Origin: Rhizobium sp. SL42
GTDB taxonomy: Bacteria > Pseudomonadota > Alphaproteobacteria > Rhizobiales > Rhizobiaceae
NCBI RefSeq assembly: GCF_021729845.1
Contig: NZ_CP063397.1
Location: forward strand, 2,060,001-2,124,000
Reading direction: 5' to 3'
DNA: 64,000 nt
The notes under the pieces were generated by a model that saw only the letters and a list, made by a program, of their open reading frames with translations, was not told the origin of the DNA and ran no database searches. Shown here piece by piece: positions 18,360 through 26,990 of this stretch (positions are counted from its first letter, which is position 1; each line of letters begins with the position of its first letter). Made by a program: the position numbers and the translations under genes.

Positions 18360-19022
18360 ATGCGTACCTTCAAGATGATGCTCATTGCGTCTGCAACCAC
18401 TCTCGTCGCATTTCAGGCTGTCCAGGCCGCTGACGCGATCGACCAGATCCCGGAAGCACCGGCTGCGACGGAAAGCTACTCTGCTCCTGCCGGCAGCTGG
18501 TCTGGCGCATACATCGGTGGCGCAGCCACCTATGACTTCGGCAAGTTCACCGGTTCGAACGACGGTCGTGACGCCAAGGGCCTCGGCGGCTCGGTTTACG
18601 GCGGCTACAACATGCAGAACGGCCAGATCGTATACGGCGCTGAAGCCGACCTCGGCTACAGCGGTGAAGACGGCAGCGCCGGCACTGCGGCAAACGGTGC
18701 GGCTCTGACCGGCACCCAGGGCGTCAACGGCTCGCTCCGTGGCCGCGTCGGTTACGACATGAACCCCTTCCTGCTCTATGGCACGGCCGGTCTGGCTGTT
18801 GCCAACCATGAGATGGAAGACGGTGCTTCTAACGACGAACGCATTGCAGCCGGTTACACGGTTGGTGCCGGTGTTGAAGCCATGGTCACCAACAACATCA
18901 CCGCTCGCGTCGAATACCGCTACTCGGACTACCAGAAGCGCGATTTCGAACTCAGCTCTGGCACCGTGTCCAAGGGCTTCGACGACCACTCCGTCAAGGT
19001 TGGTATGGGCGTCAAGTTCTGA
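18360..19022 (+). CDS. Small outer-membrane beta-barrel protein (Omp25/Opa-like porin family)
   Basis: The protein is 220 residues. A signal peptide ends around AFQAVQA-AD (about residue 24). The mature part alternates short beta strands and Gly-rich turns: WSGAYIGGAATYDFG, GGSVYGGYNMQNGQIVYGAEADLGY, GSLRGRVGYDMNPFLLYGTAG, ITARVEYRYSDY. It ends in Phe (VGMGVKF), the outer-membrane targeting residue. This is the eight-strand barrel pattern of the Brucella Omp25/Rhizobium RopB type. The ATG at 18360 has AAAGGAG eight bases upstream. It is a single-gene unit followed by a strong terminator, as expected for an abundant protein. Confidence 0.92.
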   Translation: MRTFKMMLIASATTLVAFQAVQAADAIDQIPEAPAATESYSAPAGSWSGAYIGGAATYDFGKFTGSNDGRDAKGLGGSVYGGYNMQNGQIVYGAEADLGYSGEDGSAGTAANGAALTGTQGVNGSLRGRVGYDMNPFLLYGTAGLAVANHEMEDGASNDERIAAGYTVGAGVEAMVTNNITARVEYRYSDYQKRDFELSSGTVSKGFDDHSVKVGMGVKF

Positions 19023-19044
19023 TCCACTCGATCAGCAATCTTCG

Positions 19045-19075
19045 AAAAAGCCGGGGTTTCACCCCGGCTTTTTTG
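19045..19075 (+). terminator. Strong terminator of outer-membrane protein gene
   Basis: AAAAGCCGGGGT and ACCCCGGCTTTT form a long stem with a TTC loop and a T run. The A-rich left arm lets it also serve the convergent GST gene (stop at 19092) on the minus strand. Confidence 0.93.
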
Positions 19076-19091
19076 TTGTCTTCTATCTGGT

Positions 19092-19688
19092 TCACGCTTT
19101 CGGACGCAGCGCTGGATAGGCCTCGAACTGCTTGGCAAACCGGGCCGGCCATTCGGTCAGCGCCGTGCGGCCGCCTTCCCATTCTCCCGGGAAGCGCAGC
19201 ATCAGGTAGCCGAGCAGGGAAGCCAGTGCAAAATGGCCGCCATGCAGTTTCTTGCCGATCTTCGGCAGGTGCGCATCCAGATAGTCCAGACTGCGATTGA
19301 CCTTTTCCCATTGGCGATCCATTGCCGCCTGGCTCACCAGTTCCGGTGGCCGGAAACGCTTCTCGTAGACGATCGCCAGCAGGCAGTCGTTGATGCCGTC
19401 GGCAAGGGCCTCAAGCACTTCCGCCTCCGTGCGCTTCTTGTCCTTCTTCGGGTAGAGCGCCTTGCCGCCGACGCGGTGCAGGTAGTGCATGATGGCGCGG
19501 CTATCATATATGGCATCCCCGTCGTCGGTGATCAGCGCCGGAATCTTGCCGAGCGGATTGGTTTCCACCAGTTCCGGCGGGTTTTCGGCAGTATTGACCC
19601 GAACCTCCTCGATCGCGATGCCGAGATGGCGGGCCGCCATCCGGACTTTCGACGAATAAGGCGAGGTTGGCGAGAAGAGCAGCTTCAT
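19092..19688 (-). CDS. Glutathione S-transferase family protein
   Basis: The protein is 198 residues. The thioredoxin-like N-terminal domain starts MKLLFSPTSPYSSKVRMAA, with Ser at the active-site position (SPYSSKVR). It continues NPLGKIPALITDDGDAIYDSRAI, giving the cis-Pro and the glutathione gamma-glutamyl contact. The C-terminal domain is helical. It resembles YibF-type GSTs, with substrate unknown. The start has GGAAACG upstream. RNase T2 lies directly upstream, 25 bases away, so the two may share a transcript. Confidence 0.9.
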   Translation of the reverse strand: MKLLFSPTSPYSSKVRMAARHLGIAIEEVRVNTAENPPELVETNPLGKIPALITDDGDAIYDSRAIMHYLHRVGGKALYPKKDKKRTEAEVLEALADGINDCLLAIVYEKRFRPPELVSQAAMDRQWEKVNRSLDYLDAHLPKIGKKLHGGHFALASLLGYLMLRFPGEWEGGRTALTEWPARFAKQFEAYPALRPKA

Positions 19689-19713
19689 CGGCGTTTCCAG
19701 TCTCTGTTGGTTT

Positions 19714-20481
19714 TCATTGCGGTAAGGGCGGTATTGTCAACTCTGAGCGCCGGCAGGCCCGTGCGTCGACTTCAGGGCAGGCACGAAACTCGAGCGACTT
19801 GCTGAAACAGATGCGGACTTCGTCCAGCCTTTGGTTATCACAGGTTACGGCCACTGCCGAGCGCGACAGTCCGGGATTGTCCGCCATGAACGCGTCTTCC
19901 AGGGCTTGCGGCGACGTGCGGGTTTGATGGCGCGTGCCGCGAAGCACATCCGGGATCCGGACGTTGTCATAGGCCTGCCGCAGCACCGAAAAATAATCCG
20001 CCATGTCCAGCCCGGAGCATGTGCCATGCTTGCGCCATTCATGACCGATCAGCCCCATACCCGGCATGACGTCGATCACCTGGCGTCCAAGGCTTCGGGG
20101 CACTTGCTGTGGTTGGTCGGTCGGGCAGCTTTCGGGAAAGCCGCGCTCATATTGTGGCCATAGCCCGTGCACGATCAGGCCGAAGCGCTTGTCCTGCCCG
20201 CATTGTTCGCGGTTGCGACTGGCGCCATTGGATTGACAGAAGGTCGGCGACCACGACAATGACAGGACATAGAAGTCGAAGCCGGTGCCTTGCGGCACCT
20301 TGGCGTCGGTGCCCACTCGTGGCTTGACCGACTTCGGTTCCGAAGGCGCCGCAACGGGCTTTTGCACACTGACGACGGCGTCCGTTGTGCTGTCGGCCGG
20401 GCCGTATTCCCCAGCAAGGCCGTACACCAGGGCCGCGATCGTCATGGCGCCCAGCGCAAGAAATCCGGCATGGAAACGCAT
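19714..20481 (-). CDS. Secreted ribonuclease T2 family protein
   Basis: The protein is 255 residues. A signal peptide or anchor lies at about 6-22 (GFLALGAMTIAALVYGLAG). Both catalytic segments of the T2 family are present: FGLIVHGLWPQ with His105, and HEWRKHGTC with His152. Several Cys could form disulfides in the periplasm. T2 enzymes cut single-stranded RNA through a 2',3'-cyclic intermediate and usually scavenge phosphate or nucleotides. The ATG at 20481 has AAGGGG upstream. A longer frame reading from the rlmJ region is not used. Confidence 0.92.
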   Translation of the reverse strand: MRFHAGFLALGAMTIAALVYGLAGEYGPADSTTDAVVSVQKPVAAPSEPKSVKPRVGTDAKVPQGTGFDFYVLSLSWSPTFCQSNGASRNREQCGQDKRFGLIVHGLWPQYERGFPESCPTDQPQQVPRSLGRQVIDVMPGMGLIGHEWRKHGTCSGLDMADYFSVLRQAYDNVRIPDVLRGTRHQTRTSPQALEDAFMADNPGLSRSAVAVTCDNQRLDEVRICFSKSLEFRACPEVDARACRRSELTIPPLPQ

Positions 20482-20507
20482 GGTGTAAGACCCCTTCGGT
20501 CGCGGTC

Positions 20508-21371
20508 TCAGTCTTCGCCGCGCAGCCAGAAGCAACGATGCGACGCGTATCGATCCTGCGCCATCAGGCGCTTCAGCTCCGGAAGGGCCGCATGCAGCTC
20601 GTCCTTCAGCGTGAAGGGCGGGTTGACGATGATCAACCCGGTGCCGGAAAGCCCGGTCTGGTCGCGGTCGCTCTTGATTGCAAGCTCGGCGCAAAGCATT
20701 TTCGGGATCTCCAGCGCCTTCAAGGCGTCATGGAAGGCGATGATCGGTGCGCCCTTCTTGATCGGGTACCACAGGCAATAGACGCCGCTGGCGAACCGGC
20801 GATGTGCCTTGGCCAGTCCCTCGACCAGCCGCTCGTATTCGCCTTCGATTTCAAACGGCGGATCGATCAGCACGATGCCGCGCTTTTCCTTCGGCGGCAG
20901 ATGGGCGCCGAGCGTCAGCCAGCCGTCGAGTTCGGTCACGCGAACCTGATAGTCGCCCTCGAACAGGCGGGCCAGCGCGCGCGAATCGTCGGGATGCAGT
21001 TCCATCGCCGAAAGCCGGTCCTGTGGACGGAAGAGATCACGTGATAGCTTTGGCGAACCGGGATAAAATGTCAGCGGTCCATTTGGCGCGCGGTCGGGAT
21101 TGAGCGCCCGCACCACGTCTAGATAGGGCTGCATGATTTCGGCAACCTTGGCCGGCAGCTCCGCATCGATGACCTTTGCGATACCGTCCAGCCATTCGCC
21201 GGTCTTCTGCGCCTCTTCCGAGGAAAGGTCGTAGAGCCCGATCCCGGCATGGGTGTCCAGCACCCGGAAAGCCTTGTCCTTTTGCTGCAAATAGACGATC
21301 AGCCGAGACAGTACGAGATGCTTCAAGACATCGGCGAAATTGCCCGCGTGATAGATGTGGCGATAATTCAT
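20508..21371 (-). CDS. rlmJ: 23S rRNA (adenine-2030 N6)-methyltransferase RlmJ
   Basis: The protein is 287 residues. It starts MNYRHIYHAGNFADVLKH, the highly conserved start of RlmJ (YhiR). The SAM-binding segment is VLDTHAGIGLYDL (about 37-49) and the catalytic amino-methyltransferase motif is IDPPFE (about 166-171). It methylates A2030 of 23S rRNA. Some relatives are annotated as DNA-uptake factor ComJ, but the motifs fit the rRNA enzyme. It is divergent from the molybdopterin oxidoreductase gene (75 bases between starts). Confidence 0.95.
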   Translation of the reverse strand: MNYRHIYHAGNFADVLKHLVLSRLIVYLQQKDKAFRVLDTHAGIGLYDLSSEEAQKTGEWLDGIAKVIDAELPAKVAEIMQPYLDVVRALNPDRAPNGPLTFYPGSPKLSRDLFRPQDRLSAMELHPDDSRALARLFEGDYQVRVTELDGWLTLGAHLPPKEKRGIVLIDPPFEIEGEYERLVEGLAKAHRRFASGVYCLWYPIKKGAPIIAFHDALKALEIPKMLCAELAIKSDRDQTGLSGTGLIIVNPPFTLKDELHAALPELKRLMAQDRYASHRCFWLRGED

Positions 21372-21446
21372 GAACGGTTCCGATGGCTTTGATGATTTGT
21401 GCGAATGGGGCTTTTGAGCTCTCACGCCATGCCCTATAAAAATGGC

Positions 21447-23561
21447 ATGAATATCCAGAGCCCCATCCGCAATCGTTCCGTTGGTCATACGGCCTGTCCG
21501 CATGACTGTCCATCCACCTGTGCGCTCGATGTCGATCTGACGCCGGACGGCCGGATTGGCCGCGTTCGCGGTGCCGCGGAAAACAGCTACACGGCCGGCG
21601 TCATCTGCGCCAAGGTCGCCCGCTATGCCGAGCGCCTCTATCATCCCGACCGTTTGATGAAGCCGGTTCGCCGGGCCGGCGCCAAGGGAGCGGGACAGTG
21701 GCAGGACGTGACCTGGGAAACGGCGCTCGACGAGATTGCCGATGCTTTCGTCAAGGCTGAGCAGAAGCACGGCAGCGAGGCCGTCTGGCCGTATTTCTAT
21801 GCCGGCACGATGGGACTGGTGCAACGCGATTCGATCGAACGGCTGCGTCATGCCAAGCGCTACTCCGGCTTCTTCGGCAGCATCTGCACCAACCTGGCCT
21901 GGACCGGCTATGTGATGGGAACGGGAACGCTGCGCGGGCCCGATCCCCGCGAGATGGCCGTGTCGGATTGTGTGGTGATCTGGGGCACCAATGCGGTTGC
22001 GACCCAGGTCAACGTGATGACCCATGCGATCAAGGCCCGCAAGGATCGCGGCGCGAAGATCGTCGTTATCGATGTCTACGAAAACCCGACGATGAAGCAG
22101 GCCGACATGGCGCTGATCGTCAGGCCGGGCACCGACGCGGCACTTGCCTGCGCCGCCATGCACATCGCCTTCCGCGACGGCTATGCCGACCGGGCCTATA
22201 TGGCGAAGTTCGCCGATGATCCGGCGGGCCTCGAAGCGCACTTGAAGGACAAGACGCCGGAATGGGCCGCGGCCATCACCGGCCTGACGGTTGCGGAGAT
22301 CGAAGCCTTCGCCAGCCATGTCGGCCAGACGAGGAAGACCTACTTCCGCCTCGGCTATGGTTTCACCCGCAGCCGCAACGGTGCCGTTTCCATGCATGCG
22401 GCGCTTTCGCTCGCCACGGTCCTGGGCTCCTGGCAGCATGAAGGCGGCGGGGCATTCCACTCCAACAGCGATATATTCAAGCTGAACAAGGCGGATCTCA
22501 TGGGCACGGCCATGGTCGATCCCGATATCCGCATGCTCGACCAGTCGCAGATCGGCCGCGTGCTGACGGGCGACGCCGAGGCGCTACGCCATCGCGGCCC
22601 CGTCACCGCCATGATCATCCAGAACACCAACCCGATCAACGTTGCGCCCGAACAGCGCTTGGTGAAGCGGGGCTTCCTGCGCGACGACCTGTTCGTTGCC
22701 GTGCACGAGCAATTCATGACCGAGACGGCGGAGCTTGCCGATATCGTGCTGCCGGCGACCATGTTCGTCGAGCATGACGACATCTATCGCGGCGGCGGCC
22801 AGAGCCATATCCTGCTCGGACCGAAGCTGGTCGATGCGCCGGATAACGTGCGCACCAATCTCTTCGTCATCGAGGAACTGGCAAGGCGCCTCGGAGTGGC
22901 TGACCGCCCAGGCTTCGGTCTGACCGAACGCGAGCATATCGAGCATATGCTGCAAGTCAGTGGCAAGCCCGACTTTGATACGCTGGCCGAGGAAAAATGG
23001 CTCGATTGCCAGCCGGCCTTCGAGGACGCGCACTATCTCAAAGGTTTTGCCCACCCGGACGGCAAGTTCCGCTTCAGGCCGGACTGGGAAGGTACGCCGG
23101 CGCCGAACAAGCCGCCGGCCGTCCTCGGTTCGTTTGGACCGGTCAAGGCGCTGCCGGTTTTCCCGGACCAGGTCGACCTGATCGAACTTGCCGATGCGGA
23201 GCATCCTTTCCGGCTGGCGACATCGCCTGCGCGCAACTTCCTCAACTCCACCTTTGCCGAGACCAAGACCTCGCGCGACAAGGAAGGCCGCCCTGAAGTC
23301 ATGGTCAGCCCTGCCGATGCCGTGGCTCTGGCGATAAATGACGGTGACGTCGTCCGGATCGGCAACGGCCGCGGTGAGCTGCGCATCCACGCCAAGGTTA
23401 CCGAGGCGGTCAAGGCCGGCGTTCTGGTCGCCGAAGGCCTGTGGCCGAACAAGTCGCACCTCGACGGCGAGGGCATCAATGTCCTGACCGGTGCCGATGC
23501 TGCCGCTCCCCATGGTGGCGCGGCCTTTCACGACAACAAGGTCTGGCTCCGCACCGTTTAG
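21447..23561 (+). CDS. Molybdopterin-dependent oxidoreductase, orphan catalytic subunit
   Basis: The protein is 704 residues. The N-terminal iron-sulfur motif is Cys17, Cys21, Cys25 and Cys54 (CPHDCPSTC ... ICAK), followed by the molybdopterin domain (IWGTNAVATQVN; GYGFTRSRNGA). A C-terminal molydopterin-binding domain covers about 590-700. It lacks a Tat signal, so it should act in the cytoplasm. It belongs to the DMSO-reductase superfamily; I cannot identify the substrate or the Mo ligand with certainty. No electron-transfer or membrane subunits adjoin it. The start is uncertain: ATG 21429 is also possible. A Nudix gene follows after 46 bases. Confidence 0.88.
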   Translation: MNIQSPIRNRSVGHTACPHDCPSTCALDVDLTPDGRIGRVRGAAENSYTAGVICAKVARYAERLYHPDRLMKPVRRAGAKGAGQWQDVTWETALDEIADAFVKAEQKHGSEAVWPYFYAGTMGLVQRDSIERLRHAKRYSGFFGSICTNLAWTGYVMGTGTLRGPDPREMAVSDCVVIWGTNAVATQVNVMTHAIKARKDRGAKIVVIDVYENPTMKQADMALIVRPGTDAALACAAMHIAFRDGYADRAYMAKFADDPAGLEAHLKDKTPEWAAAITGLTVAEIEAFASHVGQTRKTYFRLGYGFTRSRNGAVSMHAALSLATVLGSWQHEGGGAFHSNSDIFKLNKADLMGTAMVDPDIRMLDQSQIGRVLTGDAEALRHRGPVTAMIIQNTNPINVAPEQRLVKRGFLRDDLFVAVHEQFMTETAELADIVLPATMFVEHDDIYRGGGQSHILLGPKLVDAPDNVRTNLFVIEELARRLGVADRPGFGLTEREHIEHMLQVSGKPDFDTLAEEKWLDCQPAFEDAHYLKGFAHPDGKFRFRPDWEGTPAPNKPPAVLGSFGPVKALPVFPDQVDLIELADAEHPFRLATSPARNFLNSTFAETKTSRDKEGRPEVMVSPADAVALAINDGDVVRIGNGRGELRIHAKVTEAVKAGVLVAEGLWPNKSHLDGEGINVLTGADAAAPHGGAAFHDNKVWLRTV

Positions 23562-23607
23562 GAATCCGGGCGCCACCGCCGAACATTGATAGGCACGACA
23601 TCTCATC

Positions 23608-24207
23608 ATGAGCATTTTTGACAAGAGCAGCATTTCCATCGTCGAGGACAAGACGCTGTGGAAGGGCTGGAGCCACCTGCGCCGCGTCACCTTCGATTTC
23701 TTCCGCGAAGGTCGAAAGCCGCATCGTCACGAATGGGAAGTCTTCGATCGGTTTGAGGCCGCGGGCATTCTGCTGCACAATATCGAGACGAATACCGTGA
23801 CGCTTGTGCGGCAGTTGCGGATTCCCGCCCATCTGATGGGTGATCATCCTTTCCTGCTTGAGGTTCCAGCCGGTTTCATCGACGATGGCGAGACGGCGGA
23901 GGAAGCGGCCATCCGCGAGGCCTATGAGGAAACCGGCTACAGGGTCGCATCGGTTCGAAAGGCATTCGCGCCTTATATGTCGCCTGGATCGGTGACGGAG
24001 AAGCTGCACGGCTTTTACGCCACGGTCGTGGATGCGGATCGCGTTGCAGAGGGTGGTGGACTTGTCGAGGAGAAGGAAGACCTGGAAGTGGTAGAACTGC
24101 CGTTCGACAAGGCGCTGGCGATGATCGCTCGCGGCGAGATTGTCGATGCGAAAACGATCATGTTGCTGCAATGGGCGGCCCTGCAATCAGCGAAGGGCGC
24201 CAGCTGA
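23608..24207 (+). CDS. Nudix hydrolase (ADP-sugar pyrophosphatase-like)
   Basis: The protein is 199 residues. The Nudix box runs from GFIDDGETAEEAAIREAY to EETGY (about 90-112) and matches G-x5-E-x7-REUxEExGU exactly. The surrounding fold (RVTFDFFREGRKPHRHEWEVF; LVRQLRIPAHL) resembles ADP-ribose or GDP-mannose pyrophosphatases such as NudF/NudK. The substrate is not certain. It lies 46 bases after the molybdopterin oxidoreductase gene and converges on the omptin gene with a 17-base gap. Confidence 0.9.
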   Translation: MSIFDKSSISIVEDKTLWKGWSHLRRVTFDFFREGRKPHRHEWEVFDRFEAAGILLHNIETNTVTLVRQLRIPAHLMGDHPFLLEVPAGFIDDGETAEEAAIREAYEETGYRVASVRKAFAPYMSPGSVTEKLHGFYATVVDADRVAEGGGLVEEKEDLEVVELPFDKALAMIARGEIVDAKTIMLLQWAALQSAKGAS

Positions 24208-24224
24208 AGCAATCGTGCACGTTT

Positions 24225-25187
24225 TCAGAACCGGCCCTTGAGGCCCATCGATACCGACATCACCTGGTAGTCGGCGCCGGCAGTGTCGGCAAAGATCGCC
24301 TGAAGGCTGGTCGGCGTATGAACCACGCGCGTGTCGCCTTTCCCTTCGAACATTTTGTCGAAGCTGCCAGACAGATAGATCGATGCCATCGGCAGGAACC
24401 GATAGTCGACTGAGGCGGTTGCCCCGACCATCGGAGCTATCTTGACCTCGTCAAAAAAGCGCAGATCGCGCATCCAGTGGTCATCGACACCGTCAAAGCC
24501 AAAGGCAACGCCGCCGCGCATGCTGCCGGAGACGCTGAACGCGCCGACCGTCTGCTCTGCGCTCGCACTCAGATAGGCGACCGGTATCTTCTGGCGATAG
24601 CTAATACCCTTTTCATCGGGGTCGAACGTGCCGGTGGTATCGTAGAGCGAACTGGTGCTGGAGCTGTAGATATAGCTGCCACCATAGGCTTTCCATTTGA
24701 CGTCGGTATAGCCGGCGCCGCCGCCAAGTGCGATGCGGGTTGAGCCGTTGTCGACAAGCGCGCGATCCGCCTCAATCGTCACGTTGACATAGTGGTCGAG
24801 CTTTGTGTCCGGATGCAGCGACTGATGGGTCCAGTCGTCGTTCGAATAGTCCATCCAGTCGCGGTCTTCCATCTCGCCATTGCCGCCGAAGCCGACATCG
24901 ATGCGACCCTTCATACGCCAATTGTAGCCAAGCTCGATCTCGGTGCCGAGAGTGCCGACCTTCACGCCCTTGCTCTCCCAATCGAGCTGGCTAAGCTTGT
25001 GGTCGCCATCATAGACGTATTCGCCGGCTTTGATGTTGGCGATGCCAAGACCGGCCTGAAACGAGACCGCGCCGTCAGACGACGTGTAAAGCCGCTCCTG
25101 CGCAGCGGCCGCCACCGGCATTGCCAGCAGGAGAGTGGGCAACAGGGCAGTTGTCAAAGTTGGCCGGAAACGGGTCGCATATATCAT
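24225..25187 (-). CDS. Omptin-family outer-membrane protease
   Basis: The protein is 320 residues (E. coli OmpT is 317). A signal peptide ends near PVAAAAQ. Omptin segments are LSQLDWESKGVKVGT, DWMDYSNDDWTHQS, HPDTKLDHY and GGSYIYSS. The catalytic residues are Asp108, Asp110, Asp235 and His237. The 127-residue distance between the two pairs equals that of OmpT Asp83/Asp85 and Asp210/His212. The protein ends in Phe, as expected for an outer-membrane barrel. It should be a surface endopeptidase, possibly against cationic peptides. A frame extending upstream to 25484 is not used, because the signal peptide begins at 25187. Confidence 0.9.
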   Translation of the reverse strand: MIYATRFRPTLTTALLPTLLLAMPVAAAAQERLYTSSDGAVSFQAGLGIANIKAGEYVYDGDHKLSQLDWESKGVKVGTLGTEIELGYNWRMKGRIDVGFGGNGEMEDRDWMDYSNDDWTHQSLHPDTKLDHYVNVTIEADRALVDNGSTRIALGGGAGYTDVKWKAYGGSYIYSSSTSSLYDTTGTFDPDEKGISYRQKIPVAYLSASAEQTVGAFSVSGSMRGGVAFGFDGVDDHWMRDLRFFDEVKIAPMVGATASVDYRFLPMASIYLSGSFDKMFEGKGDTRVVHTPTSLQAIFADTAGADYQVMSVSMGLKGRF

Positions 25188-25283
25188 CACTGAATCCCGA
25201 ACGAAGAAGACAGTTTCAGGTTGTACGATCTTGGTTAATCTTTGCTTTACGCGTGCATGATGTTGAGGGAAGCCGGAAGCCGA

Positions 25284-25330
25284 TTGACTTGAAGGCGCAA
25301 CCAATAACAGTATGCATTTTAATATATTGA
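25284..25330 (+). promoter_or_regulatory. Candidate AT-rich promoter/operator of blh-bigR operon
   Basis: A TTGACT (25284-25289) lies upstream of an AT-rich block (25311-25330, reading TATGCATTTTAATATATTGA) containing the palindrome AATATATT. BigR is known to bind an AT-rich inverted repeat overlapping the -10 of its operon. The position is right, but I could not match a precise consensus. Confidence 0.35.
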
Positions 25331-25347
25331 TCATTGGGGATATTTCT

Positions 25348-26643
25348 ATGTTCGCCACACGTATCAATGACCGACTTTGCATTGCCGCCCAGCCTTCTGT
25401 TGCAGAGATCGAGCGCTTGGGGGAGGCGGGCTTTTCGGCGCTCGTCAATCTCCGCCCGGAAGGCGAGGAAGGCGCAATCGGCACGCGGGCCGAAAAGGAC
25501 GCAGCCGCGGAGGCCGGACTATCCTACATTTTCATGCCGCTGACCTTGGCGGGACTGACCGACGCCGATGTCGATGCATTTCGCGCAGAGGCAACCGCGC
25601 CGGGCAAGGGACCCGTGGTTGCGCATTGCCGCACCGGCCATCGTGCGCTAGCGCTCTATGCCATCATCGAGGTCCTGGACGGTCGCATGACGCGGGACCA
25701 GGTTCTGGCCCTCGGCGACCGCCACGGCATGGACCTGACTGCCGTCATCGCCTTTCTCGATCGGCGTGCCGCCCGCCGCCCGCAGGTCAAGGGCTTCTTT
25801 GATCCGCGCACCTGGAGCGTTCAGTATGTCGTCTCCGATCCCGAGACCGGCAAATGCGCCATCATCGATCCGGTGCTGGATTTCGACGAGAAATCTGGAC
25901 AGACCTCGACCGACAATGCCGACCGTATTCTGGCCTATGTCGAAAGACATGGGCTGTCGGTCGAGTGGATCCTCGATACCCATCCGCATGCCGATCATTT
26001 GTCCGCCGCACATTATCTGAAGTCGAAGACAGGTGCGCAGACCTCAATCGGTGATCATGTGGTGGAGGTGCAGGCTCTGTGGAAGGACATCTACAACTGG
26101 CCGGAACTGCGCACCGATGGTTCCTATTGGGACCGCCTGTTCAAGCCGGGCGAACATTTCAAGCTTGGTTCGATCGACGCAAAAGTGATGTTTTCGCCGG
26201 GGCATACCCTGGCTTCGATCACCTATGTCATTGGTGACGCCGCCTTTGTGCATGATACGATCTTCATGCCCGACAGCGGTACGGCCCGCACCGATTTTCC
26301 CGGCGGCAGCGCCCAGGCCCTCTGGAACTCGATCCAGGATATCCTTGCATTGCCGGACGAGACCCGTGTCTTCACCGGTCATGACTACCAGCCGGGCGGC
26401 CGCCATCCCCGCTGGGAAAGCACGGTTGGAGAGCAGAAGCTGACAAATACGCATCTCGCCGGGATCAGCGAGCAGGCCTTCATCGATCTCAGGCAGGCGC
26501 GCGACCGCACTCTGGCGATGCCGAAGCTGATCCTGCATGCCTTGCAGGTCAATGTGCGCGGTGGCCGGTTGCCTGAACCCGAAAGCAATGGTCGGCGATA
26601 TCTGAAGATCCCGCTGGATGCATTGACGGGAGCCAAGTGGTGA
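25348..26643 (+). CDS. blh: Blh: phosphatase-like domain fused to persulfide dioxygenase-like hydrolase
   Basis: The protein is 431 residues. Residues about 1-110 form the DUF442 domain with a C-x5-R loop (HCRTGHRAL, Cys94), reported as a sulfur-transferase-type domain in Blh. Residues about 140-431 form an ETHE1-type metallo-beta-lactamase domain: HPHADH at 212-217, SPGHT, then MPDSGTARTDFPGG and GHDY. In Agrobacterium and Xylella, Blh oxidises persulfides from H2S and is controlled by BigR. The ATG at 25348 has GGGGA seven bases upstream. bigR follows with overlap, the known pairing. Confidence 0.95.
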   Translation: MFATRINDRLCIAAQPSVAEIERLGEAGFSALVNLRPEGEEGAIGTRAEKDAAAEAGLSYIFMPLTLAGLTDADVDAFRAEATAPGKGPVVAHCRTGHRALALYAIIEVLDGRMTRDQVLALGDRHGMDLTAVIAFLDRRAARRPQVKGFFDPRTWSVQYVVSDPETGKCAIIDPVLDFDEKSGQTSTDNADRILAYVERHGLSVEWILDTHPHADHLSAAHYLKSKTGAQTSIGDHVVEVQALWKDIYNWPELRTDGSYWDRLFKPGEHFKLGSIDAKVMFSPGHTLASITYVIGDAAFVHDTIFMPDSGTARTDFPGGSAQALWNSIQDILALPDETRVFTGHDYQPGGRHPRWESTVGEQKLTNTHLAGISEQAFIDLRQARDRTLAMPKLILHALQVNVRGGRLPEPESNGRRYLKIPLDALTGAKW

Positions 26644-26981
26644 ACGTGCTGGAATTCCGACATCGCACGACGATGAGCCCTGATCTCATGGAAACACGGG
26701 CAGCAAACGTCGCAAGCCACCTGAAGACGCTGGCACATCCCGTCCGCCTGATGCTGGTGTGCACGCTGGCGCAGGGCGAATATGCGGTTGGGGAACTGGA
26801 GGAGAGGCTTGATGTCCATCAGCCAACCCTGTCCCAGCAACTCACCGTCCTGCGCGATGCGGGAATTGTCGAGACCCGCCGGGAGGGCAAGCAGATCTTC
26901 TACCGTCTGGTCGAGGCAAAAACCGCCAAGCTTGTAGCGGCCCTGTACGCCATCTTCTGCGCAGAGGACATGCCCGCCTGA
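26637..26981 (+). CDS. bigR: BigR, persulfide-sensing ArsR-family repressor, GTG start
   Basis: The protein is 114 residues with a winged helix (HQPTLSQQLTVLRDAGIVETRR, split here as helix, turn and wing). Counting from the GTG at 26637, the two redox Cys fall at 42 (LVCTLAQG) and 108 (IFCAED), the exact numbers described for Xylella BigR; they form a disulfide when sulfide builds up. This agreement supports the GTG start. The gene overlaps the end of blh by seven bases. Downstream genes of the usual operon are decayed here. Confidence 0.95.
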   Translation: MVNVLEFRHRTTMSPDLMETRAANVASHLKTLAHPVRLMLVCTLAQGEYAVGELEERLDVHQPTLSQQLTVLRDAGIVETRREGKQIFYRLVEAKTAKLVAALYAIFCAEDMPA

Positions 26982-26990
26982 GGCCCACAG

